DNA of 64,000 nt, taken from NCBI RefSeq assembly GCF_003367475.1, contig NZ_QRHA01000013.1, positions 1-64,000 of the forward strand, written 5' to 3'. Below the pieces are notes generated by a model. The model saw only the letters and a list, made by a program, of their open reading frames with translations. It made no database searches and was not told where the DNA came from. This document shows positions 27,906 through 37,592 of this stretch, piece after piece. The stretch comes from Alteromonas aestuariivivens. GTDB lineage: Bacteria > Pseudomonadota > Gammaproteobacteria > Enterobacterales > Alteromonadaceae. Numbering within the stretch: the stretch's first letter is position 1; each line of letters starts with the position of its first letter. The translations under genes and the position numbers were made by a program.

Positions 27906-28847
27906 ATGGATTTAATTTTCGATTATTTACTCACCCCGCAAACCCTGTTTCTGGTGTTTGTGATCATTATGGTCAAGGTATCGATTAAGTTCGTACCGCA
28001 AAACCGCGCATATCTGATTGAACGATTTGGCAAGTACCAGTCCACCAAAGAAGCGGGCCTGAATTTTATCATGCCGTTTATCGACCGCGTGGCTGCCGAT
28101 CGTTCACTAAAGGAGCAAGCGGTGGACGTGCCTGAGCAAAGCGCCATCACCAAGGACAACATTTCACTGCATGTGGATGGCGTGCTGTACTTTCGGGTGC
28201 TGGACCCCTACAAAGCCACTTATGGAGTCGACGACTATGTATTTGCCGTTACCCAACTGGCTCAGACCACCATGCGGTCAGAGCTCGGTAAAATGGAACT
28301 GGACAAAACTTTCGAAGAGCGGGATCTGCTCAACACCAATATTGTTGCGTCGATAAACGAAGCTGCCGGCCCGTGGGGCATCCAGGTTCTGCGTTACGAA
28401 ATTAAGGACATTGTGCCACCCAACTCGGTAATGGAAGCGATGGAAGCGCAAATGAAGGCCGAGCGGGTTAAGCGGGCGCAGATACTGGAATCCGAAGGCG
28501 ACCGGCAGGCTGCCATCAACCGCGCCGAAGGGGAAAAACAATCCGTGGTGCTGGCCGCCGAAGCGGAGAAGGAAGAACAGATCCTGAAAGCCGAAGGTGA
28601 GGCCCGGGCAATCATGGCGGTAGCAGAAGCCCAGGCCAAAGCGTTGCGCGAGGTAGGTGACGCCGCTAACACCGAAGCTGGCCAGAAGGCGATTCAATTG
28701 GACCTGGCCACCAAGGCAATTGAAGCCAAGCGCGCGATCGCCAAGGAATCTTCGGTGGTACTGCTGCCCGACGGCGCAACCGAAGCCAGTGCGCTGGTCG
28801 CCCAGGCCACCAGCATCATTCAGCAAATGAATAAGGGCGGCGCATGA
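27906..28847 (+). CDS. SPFH/stomatin-like membrane protein (QmcA type)
   Basis: A 313-residue flotillin-clan protein with one N-terminal membrane anchor (residues about 4-24), then an SPFH/band-7 domain (FVPQNRAYLIERFGKY, QAVDVPEQSAITKDNISLHVDGVLYFRV) and a long alanine/glutamate-rich coiled coil from about residue 190. Such proteins form large cage-like assemblies with the FtsH protease or NfeD partners. The start at 27906 has GGAG eight bases upstream. The NfeD gene overlaps its stop, the usual two-gene membrane quality-control unit. Confidence 0.92.
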   Translation: MDLIFDYLLTPQTLFLVFVIIMVKVSIKFVPQNRAYLIERFGKYQSTKEAGLNFIMPFIDRVAADRSLKEQAVDVPEQSAITKDNISLHVDGVLYFRVLDPYKATYGVDDYVFAVTQLAQTTMRSELGKMELDKTFEERDLLNTNIVASINEAAGPWGIQVLRYEIKDIVPPNSVMEAMEAQMKAERVKRAQILESEGDRQAAINRAEGEKQSVVLAAEAEKEEQILKAEGEARAIMAVAEAQAKALREVGDAANTEAGQKAIQLDLATKAIEAKRAIAKESSVVLLPDGATEASALVAQATSIIQQMNKGGA

Positions 28848-29302
28848 ACTGGTTAAACGAGCACCTGGTGCAATTCCTGGCTGTCAGCGGACTGGCGTTG
28901 CTGGCGATAGAAGTGTGGGTGCTGGGTTTTGCGACTTTTTTCCTGTTCTTCATTGGTATTGGATTACTCATTACGTCCGGGTTGATTCACCAGGCACTGA
29001 TCCCAGCCAGCGTCCTCTCTGCGGTTATGAGCACGTCCCTCATTACCGTTTTGTCAGCGCTAATACTTTGGAAACCGCTGAACACAATGCAAAATCGGGT
29101 CGAGAAAAAACCGGTTACCAGCGACATGGTTGGTCACAGCTTTGTGCTTGATGCCGCGGTTTCTCCACAACACCCGGGCAGTTACCGTTATTCAGGCATA
29201 GAGTGGAAACTTCACAGTAACAGCGCGCTCCCCAAAGGCACCCGGGTAAAGGTAATCGAAGTTCAGGTAGGGGTGTTTGTAATTGCGGCTCAGGATAGCT
29301 AG
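28844..29302 (+). CDS. NfeD family membrane protein (YbbK/YbbL type)
   Basis: This 152-residue partner of the SPFH protein has hydrophobic segments at about residues 12-32, 34-48 and 55-75. A C-terminal OB-fold domain follows (MVGHSFVLDAAVSPQHPGSYRYSG to KVIEVQVGVFVIA). It overlaps the upstream gene by 4 bases (ATGA), so the two are translated together. It belongs to the short class of NfeD proteins without the N-terminal protease domain. Confidence 0.88.
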   Translation: MNWLNEHLVQFLAVSGLALLAIEVWVLGFATFFLFFIGIGLLITSGLIHQALIPASVLSAVMSTSLITVLSALILWKPLNTMQNRVEKKPVTSDMVGHSFVLDAAVSPQHPGSYRYSGIEWKLHSNSALPKGTRVKVIEVQVGVFVIAAQDS

Positions 29303-29335
29303 TATCGCCACCACCTCCTGCTTTCAGAATTTACT

Positions 29336-29356
29336 GGCCCGTTGGCAGAGCGGGCC
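29336..29356 (+). terminator. Small hairpin after nfeD-like gene
   Basis: GGCCCG (29336-29341) pairs with CGGGCC (29351-29356) around a 9-base loop, 33 bases after the stop. No T-run follows. Confidence 0.4.
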
Positions 29357-29434
29357 ATGCTACTTATCAACGTTCACCTCCACAAAAAATTAATATAGTA
29401 TTACATAATCTCTCTAAGCTGCGGAATCCTCCTC

Positions 29435-30583
29435 ATGCACCGCCTGTTCCGCCAATCCAAATTTGGCAAGTTGATACTGTGTACCCTTTTTTTCAGCAAC
29501 ACAGGATGCGCAGAAAGCACCACAGAACGCTCCTTTCCGCTGGGTACTCCTGCATCGCTGATCGGATCCGGTGCACAATGGGAACCTGACAGGGGCACGT
29601 TTCGTATTAGCCGTTCCGTAACCTTTTCAAGTTTCACCAACGGAGAGATGGATGATGATCTGGAAGGTTTTTACTGGACCGTAGCGCCTGAAATCAGGCA
29701 CATCATTATCGAGAAAGACGTCACCGTACATGGTCATTTTCGGGTCACTGCGCCCATCACTATTGAGGGCAGGAACAGAAAAACCTCTCGCATTTTTGGC
29801 ACTAATACCAAAGCCTGGGCCAGAGGCCCAAATGGTGTGGAAGACCAAGGCACGTCCTGTAAGACTCCAACCCAACCTGCAGCGGTTGCCGGAGACGATC
29901 GCGCTCACGATTGTGAAAAGTGGTTATTTGGTGCTATCAGCGTTGCACTGGATGCCCCGACCGAAGGCCATTATCGTTTTAAAAACATGACTTTAGAAAA
30001 CCCCAGAACCTATGCTATCACCGCTTTCAGGCAGGCTCTGGAGATCAACAATATCGACATCCTCAATACCCGGCCAGCCCCTGATTACTCAAGCAATTCA
30101 GATGGCATCGGCGGTGGAAAAGGAACGTTGATTGAGGACGTGTTCATTGATACCTGGGACGACAGTATCAAAATCTACCGGGATATGGTCATCCGCAACG
30201 TCAGGATTGTGCATAACCAGAATGGATCCCCGTTCCAGTTTGGGTGGTCAGACAAGGAGCCCGTTACCGCCACCCTCAACAACATTGATATCACGCAGGG
30301 TAACCGGTATGTAGGCCGGGTTTACAACCTGCCTTTGTTTGCCAACTCCGGCGGCACCGTGTCGCCCAGCCTTGATATTACCAAGCTGCGTTTTAACTAT
30401 GACGACAGAGTCAGTGTACGAAAATGCCCGTCAACAACACCTATGCCTCTGGTGTACTTATCCGATCCTGCAAGCGTTGTGAAAGTAGCAACCAGCGAGC
30501 GCGTATGGAATGCGCTCAACCGCACACATTGTGGCAACGGCACCCTTCAGCGAATTTCAACGCTCTCAAGCACGGCTGACTAA
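29435..30583 (+). CDS. Predicted secreted right-handed beta-helix protein
   Basis: A 382-residue exported protein. It has a signal peptide with a possible lipobox (LFFSNTGC, Cys about residue 25), although Asn at -3 is unusual. The body has short beta-helix-like coils: IIIEKDVTVHGHFRV, FKNMTLENPRTYAI, IEDVFIDTWDDSIKIYRDM and VRIVHNQNGSPFQFGW. The last two recall dextranase/isopullulanase-type (GH49-like) and GH28/pectate-lyase-like enzymes, with DGIGG and WDDS as possible acidic catalytic sites. Several cysteines suggest disulfides. Exact family and substrate are unknown. The C-terminus also carries C and H residues and no membrane anchor. Confidence 0.65.
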   Translation: MHRLFRQSKFGKLILCTLFFSNTGCAESTTERSFPLGTPASLIGSGAQWEPDRGTFRISRSVTFSSFTNGEMDDDLEGFYWTVAPEIRHIIIEKDVTVHGHFRVTAPITIEGRNRKTSRIFGTNTKAWARGPNGVEDQGTSCKTPTQPAAVAGDDRAHDCEKWLFGAISVALDAPTEGHYRFKNMTLENPRTYAITAFRQALEINNIDILNTRPAPDYSSNSDGIGGGKGTLIEDVFIDTWDDSIKIYRDMVIRNVRIVHNQNGSPFQFGWSDKEPVTATLNNIDITQGNRYVGRVYNLPLFANSGGTVSPSLDITKLRFNYDDRVSVRKCPSTTPMPLVYLSDPASVVKVATSERVWNALNRTHCGNGTLQRISTLSSTAD

Positions 30584-30661
30584 TAGGCCAACCGGAATTA
30601 AGCACAACTTACTAACCTATTCTATATTCAAAGTATTGTGGCAATAATGCGATGGTATTTC

Positions 30662-32212
30662 ATGCAGGATGACGAGCTGGTTTTCGCCCAGGACGATGAG
30701 CCGGACGAGCAGGGAGCGCAATCGCCCCCGTGGGTTATTCTGTTGGTTGACGACGAAGAAGAAGTTCATCACGTCACTCAACTTGTATTACAGGATTTCA
30801 CCTTTGATGGGCGCAAAGTTGAGTTGTTGTTTGCCCGCTCTGCCGGGCAGGCACAGAAAATTCTGCAGCAGGCTCCGCGTCATGAAATCGCCGTTGCCAT
30901 GATAGATGTGGTAATGGAAACGCATCACGCCGGCCTGGAACTCATCCGCTGGATCAGAGAAAAACTGAACAATCACGCCATCCGCCTCATCATTCGTACC
31001 GGCCAGCCAGGAGAGGCGCCTGAAGAAAATGTCATTCGGGATTACGATATTAACGACTATAAAAGTAAAACCGAATTAACCGCCTTGCGGCTTAAATCAA
31101 TGTTGTACACCGCGCTGCGCGGCTTTCGGGATATCAGCACACTTGAGCATCACCGCCTGGGGCTGGAAAAAATCATTGCGGCCACTACCCATTTTATTGA
31201 ATGCGATTCCCTGCAACAGTTTGCCAGCAGTCTGCTGGACCAGATTGCAGTGGTACTGGAACTCGAAGCACACAATATTGTTTGTTGTGCGGCGACCAGT
31301 GAAAGCCAGACTGGCGCGCTGTCTGATTTAACGCTGTTGGCCGCCAACCCCAACGCCACATTGGGTTTTGCAACTGATATTCAGGATGTTAAGCCCCACA
31401 TTCGAACCGGCTTGGAGCTGGCGCTAAAACAAAAACATTCAATTCAGTCTCCCCACTGCTTTGTGGGTTACTATGCCACACAAAAAGGCACCGAAAGTCT
31501 GCTTTATGTAGCCCATGAGGGGCCTTTGCTGCCCGTTCAGCATCACCTGCTGGGTTATTTCACCCACAACCTTGCGGTGGCTCACGAAAACCTCAAACTC
31601 CGGGAAACCATTCGGGAATCCCAAAAGGAACTGTCGTATATCATCGGCGAAGCGGTGGAAGTGCGCTCCAAGGAAACCGGCAGCCACGTACGCCGGGTGG
31701 CAGACTGCAGCTATCTGCTGGCCAAGTACTATGGACTGGACGAACAGGAAGCGGAAATGATTCGACTGGCCTCACCCCTTCATGATGTCGGCAAAGTGGG
31801 TATTCCTGATGTCATTCTGAACAAGCCCGGTCGTCATACCTCCCAGGAGTCAAACATCATGCGCACTCACGCCGAAATTGGGTATGAGATGCTAAAAGAT
31901 TCCGCCAATCCCATCCTTCAACTCGGAGCACGAATTGCCTTTGAGCACCACGAATGCTGGAACGGAGGGGGTTACCCCAGGGGGCTGGCCGGCAAAGACA
32001 TTCACATCGCCGGGCGAATTTCCGCGGTTGCAGACGTGTTTGATGCCCTTGGCAGCCGTCGCTGCTACAAGCAGCCCTGGCCTATGGACGATATCATTCG
32101 CTATTTTGAACAAAAACGCGGGCAGGCCTTTGAACCCAGACTGGTCGATATTCTGATTGACCACATCAGTGAATTTGCCGCCATCCGCCGACAATATCCC
32201 GATCTGCACTGA
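30662..32212 (+). CDS. HD-GYP response regulator with DUF3369 domain
   Basis: A 516-residue cytoplasmic regulator predicted to hydrolyse cyclic di-GMP. An N-terminal receiver domain (ILLVDDEEEVHHVT, phospho-Asp in AMIDVVMET) is followed by a DUF3369 middle domain. The C-terminal HD-GYP has LHDVGKVGIPDVILNKPG and the GYP motif in HHECWNGGGYPRGLAG, so catalysis looks intact. The start at 30662 gives the usual MxDDxLVFA-type N-terminus; a GTG eight codons earlier is possible. No cognate sensor kinase is adjacent. Confidence 0.9.
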   Translation: MQDDELVFAQDDEPDEQGAQSPPWVILLVDDEEEVHHVTQLVLQDFTFDGRKVELLFARSAGQAQKILQQAPRHEIAVAMIDVVMETHHAGLELIRWIREKLNNHAIRLIIRTGQPGEAPEENVIRDYDINDYKSKTELTALRLKSMLYTALRGFRDISTLEHHRLGLEKIIAATTHFIECDSLQQFASSLLDQIAVVLELEAHNIVCCAATSESQTGALSDLTLLAANPNATLGFATDIQDVKPHIRTGLELALKQKHSIQSPHCFVGYYATQKGTESLLYVAHEGPLLPVQHHLLGYFTHNLAVAHENLKLRETIRESQKELSYIIGEAVEVRSKETGSHVRRVADCSYLLAKYYGLDEQEAEMIRLASPLHDVGKVGIPDVILNKPGRHTSQESNIMRTHAEIGYEMLKDSANPILQLGARIAFEHHECWNGGGYPRGLAGKDIHIAGRISAVADVFDALGSRRCYKQPWPMDDIIRYFEQKRGQAFEPRLVDILIDHISEFAAIRRQYPDLH

Positions 32213-32323
32213 CACCGGGTCACACAGCAGCGATTGTGCAACTCAACGCTTCGCTTTTGCAATCTGATTACTGGCCTATTACCTTATTGGTTTTCAGACA
32301 CTCTTTGGCTTGGAATAACTAAA

Positions 32324-35300
32324 ATGACGACTGCCACACGAAACTGGCTGGGCGCTTCAGCGCTCGCCGTGCTGCTTGGAATAGTGCCTGCCACTGCCAG
32401 CGCACAGAACCCGACAGATAGCACATCCGGCTACGATACCGAAAACTGGGATGTACTTAACCCGCCATTCGAACTGAATGCTGTTACCATTCGCACCGAA
32501 CAGACTACCTGGTCCAGCCTCGATATTTCTCCCGACGGCAAAACCATGGTGTTTGATATGCTGGGAGATATTTACCTGGTTGATGTGACAGGCGGTGACG
32601 CCAGGCCCCTGACCCAGGATTTTGCCTGGAATATCCACCCTTCTTTTTCCCCTGATGGCAGTCAAGTTGCCTTTATCTCTGACCGCGGGGGAGTATCGAA
32701 CATCTGGGTAATGAATACCGACGGGACTAACCTGAAACAGATATCCCAGGAAAAGGCCAATTTGATTCACAGCCCCAAATGGAGCCCGGATGGTGATTAT
32801 CTGGTTGCAACCAAAGGCATTATGTCCAGCCGCAGCATTCCCGCCGGTGAGATCTGGATGTATCACAAAGCCGGTGGTGATGGTGTTGCCATAAAAGAAC
32901 GGGTAAACGGCCAGCGTGATCAGCAAAACATAGCAGACCCGGTGTTTTCCCACGATGGCAGGTACCTCTACTACACCGAAAATACCGTGCCCGGCAGCCG
33001 CTTTGACTATAATCGGGACCCGCTTGAGGGCATTTTTGCCATCACCCGCTATGACCGCGAAACCGGTGAAGAGAGCCGTTTTGTCAGTGGTACCGGCGGT
33101 GCCGTTGTCCCCACTCCGTCCCCCGACGGCAAGTATCTGGCTTTTGTACGCCGGGTAAAAAACAAAACCGGCCTGTTCGTCAAAGACCTCACCAATGGTG
33201 AAGAAAAAGCTCTGACTCTGACACTGGAGAGGGACATGCAGGAAGGCTTTGGTTCGGAGGGCTACTTTGCCTATTTTGACTGGCTGCCGGATTCTTCCGC
33301 ACTGGTTTACTGGACAGCCGGTAACTTTCATAAAATCAACATCGACAACCTCAATATTAGCGACATCCCGGTATCGGTAGAGGCGACAGTCCAGTTTGCC
33401 GATGCACTACGTTTTAATGTGGCTGTGGCTCCGGACCAAGTCGATGTGCGCATGATCCGCTGGTCACAGAAATCACCAGATGGCAAATCAGTGCTGTTCC
33501 AGGCACTGGGCAAGCTGTATGTGCGTGACATAAAATCCGGCAAAATCCACCGCCTGACCAAACAGAGCGATCACGACGAATACTTTCCCCGATATTCAAA
33601 CGACGGCAAATACATTGTGTACACCAGCTGGAACGATCAGGAGCTGGGGCAGGTTCGCATCGTGCCTGCCCGCGGCGGCAAAGGCAAAGTCATCACCAAG
33701 CAGCCCGGTCACTATGTGGAACCCAGCTTTTCGCCAGATGGTAAAAAAGTCACCTATCGCAAATTCACCGGCGGGTACCTGCTCGCTCCAAGATACTCGC
33801 TAAACCCCGGGTTGTACGTCATTGACCTGGATTCCGACACTGAAACCAAAGTTGCCGACTCCGGATTCGAGCCACATTTCGCCGGTAGCAGTGAGCGGAT
33901 TTACTTCACCGAATCGGTAAGTGGCAAACCCTACCCCGAAACCCAGTTGAGCAGCGTCGACCTCAACGGCGAAGACAAGCGTACCCATTTGTACGGCGCT
34001 GACAAAATCAGTGAATACCGCTTATCGCACGACGGCAAATGGGTTGCCTTTGTTCACCAGTTCAAAACCTACGCCGCACCGTTTTTAGACAATGGCAAAA
34101 CCCTGAATCTCGGCCCGGATATGACGTCTCTGCCAGTCAGACAACTATCTGCCCAGGCTGGGGAATACCTCAACTGGAGCCCCGGCAACGATTCTGTTGG
34201 CTGGTTCCATGGCCCTTATTATTTTGAGCGTGCTCTGAAGGATGCGTTCAAATTTGTCGAAGGCAGCCCCGACCCTCTGCCCGAGCCGGAAGAGGAAGGG
34301 ATGGATCTGTCCTTTCAGGTTGATGCCGACAAGCCAAAAGGCTACAAAGCCCTAATTGGTGGCACGGTAGTGACCATGCGCGACGCCGACAGGCAACAGG
34401 AAGTCATTGAAAACGGGGTGGTGCTAATAAAGGATAACCGCATTGAAGCAGTAGGAAAGATGGGCAATGTCGCTATCCCCGATGATACTCAAATTCTGGA
34501 TGTGAGCGGCAAAACGGTGCTCCCCGGGCTGGTTGATACACACGCCCATGGTGCTCAGGGTCGCAATGAGATCATCCCACAGCAGAACTGGAACCAGTAC
34601 TCTAATCTCGCCTTTGGCGTTACCACCATCCACGATCCGTCCAATGATACCACTGAGATTTTCGCCGCAGCCGAACTGCAGCGCACCGGCAACATCCTGG
34701 CTCCGCGGATTTATTCAACCGGTGCAATTCTCTACGGCGCTGAATCCCTGGGCTACAAAGCGGTTATCAACAGCTACGAGGACGCCTTCTTCCACGTAGA
34801 GCGCCTGAAGGAAAGCGGAGCCATTTCGGTAAAAAGCTACAACCAGCCACGCCGTGATCAGCGCCAGCAGGTACTGTGGGCATCTCATAATCAGCAAATG
34901 ATGGTAGTGCCGGAGGGCGGCGGTAAATTCCAGCAGAACATGACCATGCTGGTTGACGGGCACACGGGCCTTGAGCACAGCCTGCCCATTCCCAGAGGCT
35001 ATGACGACGTCTCCCAGCTGTGGAAAGCAACCCGATTCGGTTACACCCCTACTTTTGTCGTTTCCTATGGTGGCCTGATGGGTGAGGAATACTGGTATGA
35101 TCGTACCGAGGTGTGGAAGAATGCCCGCCTGCTGCGGTATACACCGTCCTTCCTGCTGGATGAACGCGCCATTCGCCGGCCAACGGCTCCGGACAACCAG
35201 TACAATCACTTTGCCGTTGCCCGATATGCCAAAGAACTGCGCGATCAGGGCGTGACTGTGCACATTGGTGCCCACGGCCAGCGCGAAGGGCTGGGAGCAC

Positions 35301-35659
35301 ACTGGGAGTTATGGCATATGGCTCAGGGAGGCTTCACCCCCTGGGAAGCACTGCGCGGCGGTACCATAGACGGAGCACGCCATCTGGGCATGAGTGGCGA
35401 CATTGGCAGTATCGAAACCGGCAAGCTGGCCGACCTGGTAGTAACCGACGGCACAGTGCTGTCTGATATTCGGCGCAGCGAGTATGTTTCGTATACCGTC
35501 CTTAACGGGCGAATATACGATGCTGCGACAATGAACGAAATCGGCAGCAGTAAGCAACGTCCCTCCTTCTTCTTCGAACAGGACAATGCGACCTTTATGC
35601 CGGAAGAAACCCGCTCTGAAGTCAGCGCCAAAGCGCATAAATATCACTGGCAACACTGA
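32324..35659 (+). CDS. Exported TolB-like propeller amidohydrolase
   Basis: This very large protein of 1,111 residues has a signal peptide (LGASALAVLLGIVPATASAQ) and is predicted periplasmic. Residues about 60-640 contain repeated PD40/WD40-like blades (SPDGKTMVFDMLGDIYLVD, SFSPDGSQVAFISDRGGVSN, SPDGKYLAFVRRV, YSNDGKYIVYTSW). A metal-dependent amidohydrolase domain follows from about residue 680 (VLPGLVDTHAHGAQG, GTIDGARHLGMSGDIGSIETGKLADLVV). The family is often annotated as imidazolonepropionase-like or Xaa-Pro dipeptidase-like. The substrate is unknown; peptide derivatives are plausible. It ends with a strong terminator. Confidence 0.88.
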   Translation: MTTATRNWLGASALAVLLGIVPATASAQNPTDSTSGYDTENWDVLNPPFELNAVTIRTEQTTWSSLDISPDGKTMVFDMLGDIYLVDVTGGDARPLTQDFAWNIHPSFSPDGSQVAFISDRGGVSNIWVMNTDGTNLKQISQEKANLIHSPKWSPDGDYLVATKGIMSSRSIPAGEIWMYHKAGGDGVAIKERVNGQRDQQNIADPVFSHDGRYLYYTENTVPGSRFDYNRDPLEGIFAITRYDRETGEESRFVSGTGGAVVPTPSPDGKYLAFVRRVKNKTGLFVKDLTNGEEKALTLTLERDMQEGFGSEGYFAYFDWLPDSSALVYWTAGNFHKINIDNLNISDIPVSVEATVQFADALRFNVAVAPDQVDVRMIRWSQKSPDGKSVLFQALGKLYVRDIKSGKIHRLTKQSDHDEYFPRYSNDGKYIVYTSWNDQELGQVRIVPARGGKGKVITKQPGHYVEPSFSPDGKKVTYRKFTGGYLLAPRYSLNPGLYVIDLDSDTETKVADSGFEPHFAGSSERIYFTESVSGKPYPETQLSSVDLNGEDKRTHLYGADKISEYRLSHDGKWVAFVHQFKTYAAPFLDNGKTLNLGPDMTSLPVRQLSAQAGEYLNWSPGNDSVGWFHGPYYFERALKDAFKFVEGSPDPLPEPEEEGMDLSFQVDADKPKGYKALIGGTVVTMRDADRQQEVIENGVVLIKDNRIEAVGKMGNVAIPDDTQILDVSGKTVLPGLVDTHAHGAQGRNEIIPQQNWNQYSNLAFGVTTIHDPSNDTTEIFAAAELQRTGNILAPRIYSTGAILYGAESLGYKAVINSYEDAFFHVERLKESGAISVKSYNQPRRDQRQQVLWASHNQQMMVVPEGGGKFQQNMTMLVDGHTGLEHSLPIPRGYDDVSQLWKATRFGYTPTFVVSYGGLMGEEYWYDRTEVWKNARLLRYTPSFLLDERAIRRPTAPDNQYNHFAVARYAKELRDQGVTVHIGAHGQREGLGAHWELWHMAQGGFTPWEALRGGTIDGARHLGMSGDIGSIETGKLADLVVTDGTVLSDIRRSEYVSYTVLNGRIYDAATMNEIGSSKQRPSFFFEQDNATFMPEETRSEVSAKAHKYHWQH

Positions 35660-35680
35660 GATAGTAAGCGCTTAAATAAA

Positions 35681-35711
35681 ACGCCCCGCTGATATTCCGG
35701 GGCGTTTTTTT
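35681..35711. terminator. Rho-independent bidirectional terminator
   Basis: ACGCCCC (35681-35687) pairs with GGGGCGT (35699-35705), followed by seven T residues on the plus strand. A shorter T-run on the minus strand would also serve the convergent HMG-CoA reductase gene. Confidence 0.9.
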
Positions 35712-35725
35712 ATTTCCGGGGCAGG

Positions 35726-37270
35726 CTAGCGGTTTCTGCCGTACTGTTCATGAGACGAGACCCAGTCGGAAGAGGAAATTGCCGACGCCAGTGATATTTC
35801 CCCTGCCAGTGCCACAGCGCCCACGATTTCTGCAAATTTGTAAACCTTGCCACGCCCATAGCAATCCAGCATTTCCAGGCACTCTCTTTGAGTACCAATT
35901 CCGGTGCCGCCACCATAGGTCGCCACAATCAGAGAGGGTATAGTCAACGAAATATACAAATCCCCTTCATCGGTCAATTCCGAGTACATAATTCCTGCAG
36001 AAGACTCTGACACATTCGCCACATCCTGCCCTGTGGCGATAAACATGGCGGTGATGCCATTGGGTGAATGCAGTCCGGTATTGTTCACCCCGGATAAAAA
36101 CGACCCGACTCCGGCCACGCGCCCGTGATAATCAATTTGTTTGGGCTCCACCCGCATTACGTTGAGCAGATGCTCGCGTTTAATAGTCGCTTCGGCAGTT
36201 ACCCTTTTTCCCCGGGTGCGCATGATGTTTATCTGGGATGCTTTTTTATCTGTGGCGAAATTGGATTCGAGATAAAAATTCTGGACCCCGGGATAGTGGT
36301 CCAGAATCCAGCCACAGGCAGCAAAAGTTGCCCTGCCTACCATATTCTGCCCTGCGGCATCTCCGGTTCGGTAATTGAAACGCAAGAAGGCAAATTTATT
36401 CGACAGGAAGTTATCAATGTAGGTCAGCTTCGCGACTGACGATGTGGACTCGGCCTGCTCGCGGATAGTCTCAATATTGGCATTCACCCAGGCCACGAAG
36501 TCCCTCGCACCACGGGCATTCTCAAATACAAAAACAGGCGCGCGCTGCATTGCATCGTCAACCACGGTTGCCGTCACCCCGCCACTCATATTCAACAGTT
36601 TCATGCCACGGTTATACGACGCCACCAACGTGCCTTCGGTAGTCGCCAAAGGCACTACAAACTCTCCCTGGGCATGCTCGCCATTTATATGCAAAGGCCC
36701 GGCTATACCGATAGGAACCTGGGCCACTCCGATAAAATGTTCGATATTTCCTTTCAGGCTGCCGGGATCAACAGAGTAACGACCAACATGATCCAGTGTG
36801 TGCTGGCTGAACGACTCAAAGTAGCGTTGCCTCTCGGCAATGATTTCCGGCTGATAGTCATCGTGTACATCGCGGGGAATATGTCGGGTACTGCTGCCGG
36901 ATTCAGACACATTGTCCTGAACATCAAAGCTCAGCTTGCCAAACGGCGACGCTACAAAACACACTTCCAGGTTGCGCTTTTCAGGGCTGACTTCGGCATC
37001 GATCTGCAATGTGAGCGTAATTTCCTCGCGCAAAGCAAAAGGCGTTGGCCCGCGCTGGTTCAGTTCACTGGCTTTGATTTGTGACTCAGATCCGGTCTGG
37101 ACCAGAATCTGATCAGGAGAGAAGATTTCGCCGTCCAGGCTCACAAATTGGATTTCCCGAATTACAGCATCCTTTAACCGGTTTTTCAGGGTAAAGCAGA
37201 TGCCGTCCGGCGTTTTGGTGAGGCTGCCATGGGTATACAGCTGTCTGAGTAGCATTTTGGGTACAAACAT
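35726..37270 (-). CDS. Hydroxymethylglutaryl-CoA reductase
   Basis: A 514-residue enzyme that converts HMG-CoA and NAD(P)H to mevalonate or the reverse. Motifs are IGVAQVPIGIAGPLHINGE, the catalytic glutamate in TTEGTLVASYNRG, a lysine at FLSNKFAFLRF, the aspartate in TGDAAGQNMVGRA, and the C-terminal catalytic histidine in SSHEQYGRNR. The ATTEGTLVAS and GQNM-type motifs point to class I, the eukaryote/archaeal type, with an extra N-terminal region of about 100 residues. The ATG at 37270 has AGGA eight bases before it. No other mevalonate gene is in the window. The LuxR-type gene lies divergently upstream. Confidence 0.92.
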   Translation of the reverse strand: MFVPKMLLRQLYTHGSLTKTPDGICFTLKNRLKDAVIREIQFVSLDGEIFSPDQILVQTGSESQIKASELNQRGPTPFALREEITLTLQIDAEVSPEKRNLEVCFVASPFGKLSFDVQDNVSESGSSTRHIPRDVHDDYQPEIIAERQRYFESFSQHTLDHVGRYSVDPGSLKGNIEHFIGVAQVPIGIAGPLHINGEHAQGEFVVPLATTEGTLVASYNRGMKLLNMSGGVTATVVDDAMQRAPVFVFENARGARDFVAWVNANIETIREQAESTSSVAKLTYIDNFLSNKFAFLRFNYRTGDAAGQNMVGRATFAACGWILDHYPGVQNFYLESNFATDKKASQINIMRTRGKRVTAEATIKREHLLNVMRVEPKQIDYHGRVAGVGSFLSGVNNTGLHSPNGITAMFIATGQDVANVSESSAGIMYSELTDEGDLYISLTIPSLIVATYGGGTGIGTQRECLEMLDCYGRGKVYKFAEIVGAVALAGEISLASAISSSDWVSSHEQYGRNR

Positions 37271-37592
37271 GAGAATTCCTTTATTCGATTTATTTTTAAA
37301 GTAGCGGGTTAACCTGACAGTTAACCGCAGCAGGCAATCGGTTCCTGAATTGCGCTGCTTATTCAAATCCTATAGTTGTCGGCAAATTCAGCGCTGTCAA
37401 ATTTGGGACATCTGTTTCAAAAATGGGACAAATCACCGATTTGAAGCATTAAATTCTCCCTCGTCCTGAGTCTTGAAGCCATTGAACTGACTTTTAAAGT
37501 AGTCTGGTGCTGTCAGTAAGGATACTGACCGGAAAAAGGCAATACGAAGTAATGCCCGATTCCATTCACAGCTAGCCGAATAGGAGCAACAT
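37271..37592. promoter_or_regulatory. Shared control region of HMG-CoA reductase and LuxR-type genes
   Basis: About 320 bases between divergent genes, with no coding potential. TGGGACA occurs at 37404-37410 and again at 37424-37430, exactly 20 bases apart, which is two DNA turns, so a dimeric regulator could bind one face. A TGTC-n8-GACA inverted repeat overlaps the first copy. The regulator is not identified. Confidence 0.5.

Noticed and set aside
32357-33331. Long minus-strand open frame of 324 codons
   Set aside because: It lies wholly opposite the amidohydrolase gene, has no family resemblance or ribosome site, and its composition fits an antisense shadow.
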